64,000 nt of DNA from Actinoallomurus vinaceus (lineage in GTDB: Bacteria > Actinomycetota > Actinomycetes > Streptosporangiales > Streptosporangiaceae): the NCBI RefSeq assembly GCF_039542055.1, contig NZ_BAABHK010000001.1, forward strand, positions 930,001-994,000, read 5' to 3'. Positions 1 to 6,843 of the stretch are shown in pieces. A program made the translations under genes and the position numbers. Positions within the stretch are counted from its first letter, which is position 1, and the number at the start of each line of letters is the position of its first letter. Under the pieces are notes generated by a model that was given only the letters and a program-made list of their open reading frames with translations, was not told the origin of the DNA and ran no database searches.

Positions 1-280
1 CCGACGGGCACCCCGGGCCCGGTGGCCGTACGGCGGGCCAGCGCCAGGCCGAACGTCGGCCCGTCCGGGTGCGCCCAGTCGACCGGCACCGAGAGGGTGG
101 CGCACTCCGCCCCGGGGACTCCGGATCGCACGGAGCCCACTGCGGACTCCTCGGCGACGCGTGCGCCGGCCCGGCGACGAGGCCCGATACGGCGGTGGTG
201 ACGGCCCCCAGCGCGACCACGGCGGCCGTCCCGGCGCGCCGCACGGCGCCGCGATGACCGGACCTTCCTTCGAACAACAT
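1..280 (-). pseudogene. Secreted S33-type alpha/beta hydrolase, 5' end only, with apparent frameshift
   Basis: The ATG at 280 follows a strong ribosome site (GGGAGGAAG) on the minus strand. The first about 40 residues form a signal peptide: basic start, hydrophobic core, and GPAHA-SP as cleavage site. It continues with WAPC. The expected next block of tripeptidyl-aminopeptidase-like hydrolases, ECATLSVPVDW followed by LALARRTATGPG, is present but in the other frame. One G appears to be missing in the CCCC/GGGG run at 110-117. The gene runs off the left edge, so the catalytic Ser, Asp and His are not visible. Either a sequencing error in a G/C run or a real broken gene. Family assignment rests on the short N-terminal block only. 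Confidence 0.55.
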
Positions 281-536
281 GAATCTTCCTCCCGAACGGA
301 CGTCGAGGAGACGTCCGGTGAGGCGTGCGGACCCGGCCGGGCACCTTGCGGACGTTGATCACGCTAGGGGCGTGATCACCGGTTCGGCCCCGGTCTCAGG
401 GACGCGTCAGGGACGTCTCAGGGCCGGGCCCGAACGTATGGGTGCGCAGCTCGGAGAGGTCGCCGGCCGCCGCGGCGAATCGATTTCGTGTCCGGGCCGC
501 GCAGCGTGTATGGTTACGGAGCGCGGAAGGGCGCAC
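281..536. promoter_or_regulatory. Divergent intergenic region with operator-like inverted repeat
   Basis: This gap separates the leftward hydrolase gene from the rightward tRNA-Thr. It contains a perfect 9-bp inverted repeat with a 5-base centre at 356-378 (TGATCACGC / GCGTGATCA). Read leftward, TAGCGT inside the repeat looks like a -10 box for the hydrolase gene, so a bound repressor would block it. A weak rightward promoter is possible at 485-514 (TTCGTG, 18-base spacer, TATGGT) for tRNA-Thr. No gene is seen here. Confidence 0.4.
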
Positions 537-612
537 GCCCCCTTAGCTCAGTCGGCAGAGCGTCTCCATGGTAAGGAGAAGGTCTACGGTTCGATTCCGT
601 AAGGGGGCTCCA
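537..612 (+). tRNA. tRNA-Thr(GGT)
   Basis: The acceptor stem pairs GCCCCCT (537-543) with AGGGGGC (602-608), followed by discriminator T and an encoded CCA at 610-612. The anticodon loop is ATGGTAA with anticodon GGT. A normal D arm (AGCTCAGTCGGCAGAGC) and T arm (GGTTCGATTCC) are present. It reads ACC and ACT threonine codons. Confidence 0.97.
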
Positions 613-711
613 GCAGCCGATATCCCGGTCCGCCAGAGTGGGCCGGGGTTTCGTCTGTTCGGGCGTGTCCGGAGAGTCCGGTATCCTTTTCTCCGGTCGC
701 CCGACCTTCGC

Positions 712-788
712 GGCGGAGTAGCTCAGTCAGGCAGAGCAAGCGGCTCATAATCGCTGTGTCGCCGGTTCAAGTCCGGCCTCCGCTACCA
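712..788 (+). tRNA. tRNA-Met(CAT), elongator
   Basis: The acceptor stem pairs GGCGGAG (712-718) with CTCCGCT, starting with the G-T pair common in actinobacterial elongator tRNA-Met, and CCA is encoded at 786-788. The anticodon loop CTCATAA gives CAT. The acceptor sequence fits neither the initiator tRNA nor the tRNA-Ile with a modified CAT anticodon. The pair tRNA-Thr/tRNA-Met upstream of rpmG is a typical actinobacterial arrangement. Confidence 0.95.
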
Positions 789-863
789 CCTCACCGATCA
801 CCTCTCGCAGGTGATCCGGTGCAGGTCGTTGTCCAGTGTCCCTCACCAGAAAGGCACTCCATC

Positions 864-1028
864 GTGGCTGCCACCGACGTACGGCCAAAGATCACGCTGG
901 CCTGCCAGGAGTGCAAGCACCGCAACTACATCACGCGGAAGAACCGGCGCAACGACCCGGACCGCCTGGAGCTGCAGAAGTACTGCCCGAACTGCCGTAA
1001 GCACCAGGCGCACCGCGAGACCCGCTGA
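864..1028 (+). CDS. rpmG: 50S ribosomal protein L33
   Basis: A 54-residue small basic protein of the large ribosomal subunit near the tRNA exit site. It carries two CxxC pairs (C14/C17 and C41/C44) that form a zinc ribbon, so this is the zinc-binding L33 form. The GTG at 864 gives the normal N-terminus (MAATDVRPKITLACQEC); a longer in-frame reading from 756 would run back through the tRNA-Met gene and is not real. It lies 75 bp after tRNA-Met and is followed by a terminator, so it may be transcribed with the tRNAs. Confidence 0.96.
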   Translation: MAATDVRPKITLACQECKHRNYITRKNRRNDPDRLELQKYCPNCRKHQAHRETR

Positions 1029-1068
1029 GGCGGGAGCGGGCTCGCCGTCGGCGTTCCCTGACGTTCAC

Positions 1069-1100
1069 AGCCCGTCCCGGCATCGCTGCCGGGGCGGGCT
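1069..1100 (+). terminator. Intrinsic-type hairpin after rpmG
   Basis: A 14-bp stem with one T-G pair (AGCCCGTCCCGGCA / TGCCGGGGCGGGCT) and a TCGC loop lies 41 bp after the rpmG stop. There is no long T run, as usual in high-GC actinobacteria. Confidence 0.7.
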
Positions 1101-1175
1101 GAACCACGTCTGTTAACGTCGCCTCATCGCCTCCCCTGGCGCGCACGTGGGTATTCCCGGGAAGGGACGGATTGA

Positions 1176-1613
1176 ATGGCGCTGAACCGCGATTTCATCG
1201 GGCGGGCCTTCCCGCCGTCGGAGCCGTACGAGGTCACCCGGCTGAAGATCAGGGAGTTCGCGGACGCCATCGGCGATCTGAACCCGATCTACCGTGACGC
1301 GGAGGCGGCCAAGTCCGCCGGGCACCCCGACGTGATCGCGCCACCGACCTTCCCGATCGTGATCTCGATCACCGGCGCCGGCCTGACCGACCCCGAGCTC
1401 GGCCTCAACTACTCGATGGTCGTCCACGGCGAGCAGCGGTTCGAGTACGTCCGCCCGCTCCACGCGGGCGATGTCGTCACCGCCGAGTCGAAGATCGCCG
1501 GCATCCGCTCCATCGGCCGCAACGAGCGCCTCGAACTCCAGACGGTGATCAAGACGGTCGACGGCGAGCACGTCTGCACGGCCCACAACGTCATCATCGA
1601 GCGAGGTGCCTGA
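1176..1613 (+). CDS. hadA: (3R)-hydroxyacyl-ACP dehydratase subunit HadA-like (MaoC N-terminal domain)
   Basis: A 145-residue single hot-dog domain protein. In mycobacteria HadA pairs with HadB to dehydrate beta-hydroxyacyl-ACP in the FAS-II elongation cycle. In this copy the hydratase motif reads DLNPIY: the catalytic His is replaced by Tyr, as expected for the non-catalytic, substrate-holding subunit. The ATG at 1176 follows GGGAAGGGACGG. The gene is followed after one base by hadB, so the two are co-translated. The role in ordinary fatty-acid or longer-chain synthesis in this host is inferred from family and neighbour. Confidence 0.85.
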   Translation: MALNRDFIGRAFPPSEPYEVTRLKIREFADAIGDLNPIYRDAEAAKSAGHPDVIAPPTFPIVISITGAGLTDPELGLNYSMVVHGEQRFEYVRPLHAGDVVTAESKIAGIRSIGRNERLELQTVIKTVDGEHVCTAHNVIIERGA

Positions 1614-1614
1614 G

Positions 1615-2040
1615 ATGACCGCCACGGTGAAGTACGACGAGGTCGAGGTCGGCCAGGAGCTCCCCGCCAGGACTTACAAGGTCGAGCGCCTCGACCTGGT
1701 CAAGTACGCCGGCGCGTCCGGGGACTTCAACCCGATCCACTGGAACGAGCCGTTCGCCAAGTCCGTGGGTCTGCCCGACGTGATCGCGCACGGCATGTTC
1801 ACGATGGCGCAGGGCGGCCGGTACGTCACCGACTGGGCCGGCGACCCGGGCGCGGTCATCGACTACGGCGTGCGGTTCTCCTCGATGGTCGTGGTGCCCA
1901 ATGAGGGCGGCACCGAGATCGAGATCACCGGCGTGATCGAGGACAAGCTCGATGACAACGCGGTCGTCGTCGCGCTGACCGCCCGCTCGCGCGGCGAGAA
2001 GGTCCTCACCCGCGCCAAGGCGACGGTCCGTCTCGCCTGA
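1615..2040 (+). CDS. hadB: (3R)-hydroxyacyl-ACP dehydratase subunit HadB
   Basis: A 141-residue hot-dog protein with the intact R-hydratase motif DFNPIHWNE (catalytic Asp and His) followed by AHGMF. It is the catalytic partner of the preceding subunit. The start ATG at 1615 overlaps the junction TGAGATG; an earlier in-frame ATG at 1606 lies inside hadA and is less likely. Its own stop overlaps the murB start (TGATG at 2038-2042), so hadA, hadB and murB form one translationally coupled unit. No hadC follows, unlike Mycobacterium tuberculosis. Confidence 0.9.
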   Translation: MTATVKYDEVEVGQELPARTYKVERLDLVKYAGASGDFNPIHWNEPFAKSVGLPDVIAHGMFTMAQGGRYVTDWAGDPGAVIDYGVRFSSMVVVPNEGGTEIEITGVIEDKLDDNAVVVALTARSRGEKVLTRAKATVRLA

Positions 2041-3125
2041 TGGCGGTCCGCTGCGAGCAGGTCGACCTCGCGGGCTACACCACGCTGCGGCTGGGTGGGC
2101 CCGCGCGGTGCTTCGTCGAGGCCACGACGGACGACGAACTCATCGACACCGTCCGCCGCGCCGACCGGGAGGGCGAGCCGGCGCTCGTCCTCGGCGGCGG
2201 CAGCAACCTCGTCGTCGCCGACGCGGGCTTTCCCGGCACGGCGGTGCACATCGCCACCCGCGGCGTGTCCGTCGCCGCGTTTCACGCTCACCGCCGGCGG
2301 AGCGACGGCCGCGTGCTCGTACGCGCCCGGGCGGGCGAGGAGTGGGACCCGTTCGTCGCCCGGTGCGTCGAGGAGGGCCTGTCCGGCGTCGAGTGCCTGT
2401 CCGGCATCCCCGGCCTGCTCGGTGCCACCCCGATCCAGAACGTCGGAGCGTACGGTCAGGACGTCAGCGAGACGATCGTCGAGGTCCGCGCGTACGACCG
2501 GGAGCGCGGCGAGGTCGTCGTCCTCGACCGCGACGCCTGCCGGTTCGGCTACCGCACCAGTGCCTTCAAGGGCGCCGACCGGCACGTCGTGCTGGAGGTG
2601 ACCTTCGCCCTCGAACCGGCCGACCTGTCCGCGCCGGTCCGCTACGCCGAACTCGCCCGGACACTCGGGGTCGAGCCCGGCGAGCGGGTCCCGCTGCTGG
2701 AGGCCCGCGAGGCGGTGCTCGGTCTGCGCCGGGGGAAGGGCATGGTCCTCGACCCTGCCGACCCCGACACGCGCAGCGCCGGGTCGTTCTTCACCAACCC
2801 GATCCTCGACCCGGATCAGCTCACCGACCTGGAGAAGCACGTCGCCGACCGGCTCGGCCCGGACGCCGTGTTCCCGCGCTACCCGGAGCCCGACGGCCGT
2901 ACGAAGACCTCGGCGGCGTGGCTGATCGACAAGGCGGGCTTCACCAAGGGGTACGGCCAGGGCCCGGCCCGGATCTCGACGAAGCACACCCTCGCGCTGA
3001 CCAACGCCGACGGCGGGCGTACCGAGGACCTCCTGGCCCTGGCCCGCGAGGTCCGCGACGGTGTCCGCGAGGCCTTCGGCGTCACGCTCGTCAACGAACC
3101 GGTCTTCGTCGGCGTACGCCTCTGA
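2040..3125 (+). CDS. murB: UDP-N-acetylenolpyruvoylglucosamine reductase
   Basis: This cytoplasmic FAD enzyme reduces UDP-GlcNAc-enolpyruvate to UDP-MurNAc with NADPH, the second committed step of peptidoglycan synthesis. It has 361 residues. The FAD-binding part shows LRLGGPARCFVEA, then GGGSNLV and SGIPGLLGATPIQNVGAYG. CRFGYRTSAFKG and the C-terminal RSAGSFFTNP (catalytic Ser about residue 249) follow, and the end has AAWLIDKAGFTKGYG. The layout is type I MurB. The ATG overlaps the hadB stop, which links wall precursor and lipid synthesis in one transcript. Confidence 0.96.
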   Translation: MAVRCEQVDLAGYTTLRLGGPARCFVEATTDDELIDTVRRADREGEPALVLGGGSNLVVADAGFPGTAVHIATRGVSVAAFHAHRRRSDGRVLVRARAGEEWDPFVARCVEEGLSGVECLSGIPGLLGATPIQNVGAYGQDVSETIVEVRAYDRERGEVVVLDRDACRFGYRTSAFKGADRHVVLEVTFALEPADLSAPVRYAELARTLGVEPGERVPLLEAREAVLGLRRGKGMVLDPADPDTRSAGSFFTNPILDPDQLTDLEKHVADRLGPDAVFPRYPEPDGRTKTSAAWLIDKAGFTKGYGQGPARISTKHTLALTNADGGRTEDLLALAREVRDGVREAFGVTLVNEPVFVGVRL

Positions 3126-3128
3126 CGG

Positions 3129-4046
3129 TCAGGGCAGCAGGACGTACACGACGTCGTCGATGCGGGTGCCGTCCGGGCCGTCGAGACGCGACCGCTGCAC
3201 CCCTTCGAGGGCGAAACCGGCCTTCTCCAGCACGCGTTGCGACGCCGCGTTGTCCGGCGCGGTCCCGGCCGCGAGCCGCGGGATGCCGATCTCGAACGCC
3301 CAGGCGCTGAGCAGGCGTACGGCGCGCGTCACGATGCCCCGGCCGCGGAACGCCGGCAGCATGCTGTAGCCCATCATCGCCGACCGGCTCCAGGCCTCGT
3401 AGTACAGGCCGATGTCGCCGGCGAACTCGTCGTTCACCCGGATCGTGAAGTCGGCGCGGTTGCCCGCCAGCCACTCGCTGGGGGCGTACTCGCAGCGCCG
3501 CGCCACCTCGGCCCGCGGCCGCACGTGCCTGACGACCGACCGGGCGCGTATGTCCGGCAGGTTGATCAACGTGAGCAGCTCGTCCACGTCGACCGGGCCG
3601 AGCGGACGTAGGCTCACCTCGCCGTCCCGCAGCTCGCCGCCCCGCAGGTCGGGGAGCGGCCGCGCGGCCGGGCCGGGCGGGTCGCCGGGCAGCCAGGCCC
3701 AGACGATGTCGTCCGGCCGGCCGCCGTCCGGTCCGCTGTTCCGGCGTACGGCCTCGCGGGTGAACCCGGCGTTCAGCGCGACGCGCTGGGAGACCGTGTC
3801 GGCCACGTCGGTGACCATCTCCAGCCGCCCGTCCGCCTGCTCGGCCATGGTCCGCACGGCCTTGCTCGCGACTCCTCGCCGCCGCTCTTCGGGTATCACC
3901 CAGACGCTCAGCTCGCGGACCCCGGGCCGGGCCTCGATGAGGCTCAGCCCGCCGGCCAGCCGGTCACCGTCGAGGACGGCGTGCGTGACGGGAAGGTAGG
4001 GCGCCAGCCTGGCGGCCTCTTCGGCAGTCGCGGTACGGATGATCAC
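3129..4046 (-). CDS. Tandem GNAT acetyltransferase (RimJ/RimL-like C-terminal half)
   Basis: A 305-residue protein with two GNAT folds. The first half has a short acetyl-CoA loop, EERRRGVASKAV. The second half shows the RimJ/RimL pattern: LRPLGPVDVDELLTLIN, then MLPAFRGRGIVTRAVRLL (acetyl-CoA pyrophosphate loop), then NAASQRVLEKAGF. Members acetylate amino groups of proteins or small molecules; the substrate here is unknown. It converges on murB (3-bp gap) and follows the deaminase gene on the minus strand by 26 bp, probably as one operon. Confidence 0.75.
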   Translation of the reverse strand: MIIRTATAEEAARLAPYLPVTHAVLDGDRLAGGLSLIEARPGVRELSVWVIPEERRRGVASKAVRTMAEQADGRLEMVTDVADTVSQRVALNAGFTREAVRRNSGPDGGRPDDIVWAWLPGDPPGPAARPLPDLRGGELRDGEVSLRPLGPVDVDELLTLINLPDIRARSVVRHVRPRAEVARRCEYAPSEWLAGNRADFTIRVNDEFAGDIGLYYEAWSRSAMMGYSMLPAFRGRGIVTRAVRLLSAWAFEIGIPRLAAGTAPDNAASQRVLEKAGFALEGVQRSRLDGPDGTRIDDVVYVLLP

Positions 4047-4072
4047 GGTGTCCGATCATTCCATTTAGTCCG

Positions 4073-5110
4073 TCACGGTGCCGCTGTTTTCAGCGGTGTG
4101 CCGAGCCAGGCGTCGATGCCGTCGAGGAGCCGTTTCTGCATCTCCGGAGGGGCCGCGGAGCCCCGGATCGAACACCGCGCCAGCTCGGCCAGCTCCTCGT
4201 CGGTGAACCCGTGGTCCCGCCGCGCCAGCTCGTACTGGCGGGTCAGCCGTGACCCGAACAGCAGCGGGTCGTCGGCGCCCAGTGCGATCGACACACCTCC
4301 CTCGAAGAGACGGCGGAGAGGGACGTCGTCCGGCGTCGGGTAGACCCCGAGACCGACGTTCGACGACGGGCAGACCTCGAGGGTGACGGCGCGGGCGGCG
4401 ACGGTCTCCATGAGGGCCGGGTCCTCGACGACGCGCACGCCGTGCCCGATCCGGTCGGCCCGCAGCGCGTCGAGGCAGGCCCGTACGCTCGCGGGGCCGA
4501 GCAGTTCCCCGCCGTGCGGGACGGACAGCAGACCGGCCCGCTTGGCGATCGTGAAGGCCCGGTCGAAGTCGTACGCCCGGCCGCGCCGCTCGTCGTTGGA
4601 GAGCCCGAACCCGACGACCCCCTGCCCGGCGTACTGGGCGGCCAGCCGCGCCAGCGTCCGCGCATCGAGAGGATGCCGCGTGCGGTTGGCCGCGATGATG
4701 ACGCCGATCCCGACCCCGGTGGCCTCGGAGGCCTCCCGCGTGGCGTCCATCACCAGGTCGGTGAAGGCCGTCAGCCCGCCGAAGCGGCCGCCGTACCCGC
4801 TCGGGTCGACCTGGATCTCCAGCCACCCGGAGCCCTCCGCGGCCTCGTCCTCGGCCGCTTCGCGCAGCAGCCGCCGTACGTCCTCTTCGTCGCGCAGCAC
4901 CGACCGGGCGATGTCGTACAGGCGCTGGAAGCGGAACCAGCCGCGCTCGTCCGTCGCACGCAGGCGGGGAGGCCACTCCTCGACGAGGGCGTCGGGCAGG
5001 TGCACGCGGTGCTTGCCGGCGAGCTCGACGAGCGTGGTGTGCCGCATCGAACCGGTGAAGTGCACATGCAGATGGGCCTTGGGCAGAGTTGCGATCGGAC
5101 GGGCCTCCAT
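4073..5110 (-). CDS. Adenosine deaminase family amidohydrolase
   Basis: A 345-residue TIM-barrel metal hydrolase. All zinc and catalytic residues of adenosine deaminases are in place: HLHVH (H13, H15), PHGGEL (H199, E202), RIGHGVR (H223) and ALGADDP (D280, D281). It would remove the 6-amino group of adenosine or a related purine. The Streptomyces-type HFTGSM start and the GFGLSNDE loop make a specialised substrate possible, such as aminodeoxyfutalosine in menaquinone synthesis. The ATG at 5110 was chosen because the family normally starts about ten residues before HxH; an in-frame extension to 5221 is open but lacks family resemblance. Confidence 0.8.
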   Translation of the reverse strand: MEARPIATLPKAHLHVHFTGSMRHTTLVELAGKHRVHLPDALVEEWPPRLRATDERGWFRFQRLYDIARSVLRDEEDVRRLLREAAEDEAAEGSGWLEIQVDPSGYGGRFGGLTAFTDLVMDATREASEATGVGIGVIIAANRTRHPLDARTLARLAAQYAGQGVVGFGLSNDERRGRAYDFDRAFTIAKRAGLLSVPHGGELLGPASVRACLDALRADRIGHGVRVVEDPALMETVAARAVTLEVCPSSNVGLGVYPTPDDVPLRRLFEGGVSIALGADDPLLFGSRLTRQYELARRDHGFTDEELAELARCSIRGSAAPPEMQKRLLDGIDAWLGTPLKTAAP

Positions 5111-5202
5111 GCACCGATCTTGCCGTATGCGCTGCTCGGGCCTGCGGCGACCTCCCCCGAAGCGCATCCGCGAGGACTCCCGAAAAAAGTTTGAGAAGCC
5201 GT

Positions 5203-5230
5203 GCAACCCCGTCTGGGACACACGCGTATA
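5203..5230 (+). promoter_or_regulatory. Candidate ECF-type promoter for the LPK-repeat gene
   Basis: GCAACC at 5203-5208 and CGTATA at 5225-5230 are 16 bases apart. The AAC-type -35 and CGT-type -10 are typical of ECF sigma promoters rather than of the housekeeping sigma factor. The start codon lies 40 bases downstream. The likely sigma factor is the one encoded at 6325-6840. Confidence 0.45.
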
Positions 5231-5270
5231 TGAGGGGCGCGAGAGTCAAACCGCGCTGAAAGGGATAGAC

Positions 5271-6245
5271 GTGATCAACCTCAAGCTGGCTCTTCTGGCC
5301 ACCGGCGCCGTCGGCGCCATCACCGCCGGCGGCGTCGCCTACGCGACCGTCTCCAGCAACTCCCCGGCACCCTCGGTCAAGCCCGTCGCGGACGGCGCGA
5401 AGAAGGCCGTCAAGGACGCCACCGGCAAGCTCCCGAACGGGGCACCGACCTGCGTGAGCGTCCCCACGGACAAGCTGCCCAAGGACAAGCTCCCGAAGGC
5501 AGAGCTGCCCAAGGACAAGCTCCCGAAGGCAAACCTGCCCAAGGACAAGCTCCCGAAGGCGGAGCTGCCGAAGGGCGAGCTGCCCAAGGACAAGCTCCCG
5601 AAGGGCGAGCTGCCCGCGGCCGGGCTCCCGAAGGACAAGCTCCCGAAGGCGGAGCTGCCGAAGACCGGCGAGAAGCCGAACGTGCCGGTGGCGGTGCCCG
5701 CCGACAAGGTGAAGGCCCCGGGCAACCTGCCGATCTGCGCCCCCTCTGCGGGCCAGCCCTCCGCGGCCTCCGCGCCGGCCGCCGTCCCGACCGCGAAGCC
5801 GGGCCTGCCGAAGGTCAACGTGCCTGACGCGAAGGCCCTGGACTGCTCCTCCGTCCCGCCGGTCCTCAACGTGCAGAACAACAAGGCCAAGGACGTCACG
5901 CTGCCCAACGGCATGCACCTCGCCGCCTCCCACAGCCACTCGATCACCCTCCAGAGCGGTAAGGTCTGCACGGTCGTCCAGAAGTTCACGGCCACGGGCG
6001 GCAACTTCCTGACCGTCGAGCGGTTGAACACCCCGCCGCAGACCACGGTCAAGGAGCTGGCCGCGGAGCTGAAGCTGCCCGAGGGCGGCCTCGCCTCCGT
6101 CGCCGGCGCCCAGACGTGGGAGAGCCCGGCGGGCACCGGCGTGCTGTGGATCACCGACCAGGGCTACGCGGTCTACCTGACCGGCAGCCCCGCGTACGCG
6201 ACCCAGCTCCCGGCGATCGCCACACAGCTGCGTCAGCTTCACTGA
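5271..6245 (+). CDS. Exported LPK pentapeptide-repeat protein with conserved C-terminal domain
   Basis: A 324-residue protein with an N-terminal signal peptide (hydrophobic stretch to VAYA-TV, about residue 25), so it is exported. Residues 69-133 are 13 tandem five-residue units (LPKDK, LPKAE, LPKGE and similar), highly charged. A Pro/Ala linker follows. The C-terminal about 125 residues form a domain that resembles the end of the membrane protein at 6844-7584. The GTG start at 5271 has AAAGGGA six bases upstream; the much longer open frame to 4383 is antisense to the deaminase. Internal LPKTG (end of the repeats) is not at the C-terminus, so it is not a sortase signal. Function unknown; a role in the cell envelope is inferred. 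Confidence 0.75.
   Translation: MINLKLALLATGAVGAITAGGVAYATVSSNSPAPSVKPVADGAKKAVKDATGKLPNGAPTCVSVPTDKLPKDKLPKAELPKDKLPKANLPKDKLPKAELPKGELPKDKLPKGELPAAGLPKDKLPKAELPKTGEKPNVPVAVPADKVKAPGNLPICAPSAGQPSAASAPAAVPTAKPGLPKVNVPDAKALDCSSVPPVLNVQNNKAKDVTLPNGMHLAASHSHSITLQSGKVCTVVQKFTATGGNFLTVERLNTPPQTTVKELAAELKLPEGGLASVAGAQTWESPAGTGVLWITDQGYAVYLTGSPAYATQLPAIATQLRQLH
5475..5669 (+). repeat. 13 tandem 15-bp units coding LPKxx
   Basis: Thirteen in-frame 15-bp units code for LPKDK, LPKAE, LPKAN, LPKGE, LPAAG and finally LPKTG. The units are alternately written CTGCCCAAGG.. and CTCCCGAAGG.., which shows recent expansion by duplication of a two-unit block. The number is likely to vary between strains. Confidence 0.9.
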
Positions 6246-6252
6246 GGCTCGG

Positions 6253-6284
6253 CGCGGGTGGCCCTGCGCGGTGGGCCACCCGCG
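6253..6284 (+). terminator. Hairpin between LPK-repeat gene and sigma gene
   Basis: A perfect 12-bp stem (CGCGGGTGGCCC / GGGCCACCCGCG) with an 8-base loop starts 8 bp after the stop codon. It separates the transcript of the exported protein from the sigma gene, and the ATG at 6271 lies inside its loop region, which argues against that ATG being the sigma start. Confidence 0.75.
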
Positions 6285-6324
6285 ACCGATCGACATAAAT
6301 AGGGCGTACGACGGACGGAGTGCC

Positions 6325-6840
6325 TTGGCGCGTCGAGACGACGAGTCATTCGTCGAGTTCGTGGCGGAGCGCGGTACTGCGCTGCTTCGAACTGCCCAGC
6401 TGCTGTGCGGGGGGCGGACGGATGCGGAGGATCTGCTGCAGACGGCCCTGGAGAAGGCGTATCGGCACTGGGGTCGGATGAAGCCCGGCAGTAATCCGGA
6501 GCCGTACGTCCGCAAGATCCTGGTCAATCTGTCCGTCAGCCGGGCCCGACGCTGGCGGGTCCTCCGCGAGGTGCAGATGGCGGCTCCGCCGGAGACGCCG
6601 ACAGCCTCCGAGGCAGGCAACGTCGAGCTGCGTGGCGTGCTCATGGAGGAGCTGAAGAAGCTCGGGCCACGCCAGCGGGCGGTGCTGGTCCTGCGCTACT
6701 GGGAGGACATGTCCGAGGCGGAGACGGCCGCCATGCTCGGTTGTTCGGTCGGCACCGTCAAGAGTCAGGCCGCGCGGGGCCTCGCCCGCCTCCGCGAACG
6801 AATGGGAACGTCCGCACAGGCGGCGGCGTCAAGGGGGTGA
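6325..6840 (+). CDS. ECF RNA polymerase sigma factor, SigE family
   Basis: A 171-residue two-domain sigma factor. Region 2 (about residues 5-75) includes FVAERGTALLRTAQLLCGG and the DAEDLLQTALEKAYRHW block that contacts core polymerase and -10 DNA. Region 4 (about 110-160) has LGPRQRAVLVLRYWEDMSEAETAAMLG followed by SVGTVKSQAARGLARLRE, the -35-binding helix-turn-helix. The TTG at 6325 is chosen: GGACGGAG lies four bases upstream and the protein then starts at the usual ARRDDESF. An upstream ATG at 6271 is within the terminator. The downstream membrane protein begins three bases after the stop. Confidence 0.88.
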   Translation: MARRDDESFVEFVAERGTALLRTAQLLCGGRTDAEDLLQTALEKAYRHWGRMKPGSNPEPYVRKILVNLSVSRARRWRVLREVQMAAPPETPTASEAGNVELRGVLMEELKKLGPRQRAVLVLRYWEDMSEAETAAMLGCSVGTVKSQAARGLARLRERMGTSAQAAASRG

Positions 6841-6843
6841 ACC

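Noticed and set aside
4383..5270. Long plus-strand open frame continuous with the LPK-repeat gene (would give a 620-residue protein)
   Set aside because: It lies antisense to the deaminase gene, has random Arg/Ser-rich composition, and the signal peptide and ribosome site place the start at 5271.
5655..5669. LPKTG as a sortase anchoring signal
   Set aside because: It is in the middle of the protein, with no hydrophobic segment and basic tail behind it; it is the last unit of the LPKxx repeats.
6271..6324. Upstream ATG as the start of the sigma factor
   Set aside because: It lies in the terminator hairpin, lacks a ribosome site, and adds 18 residues not typical of SigE-family factors.
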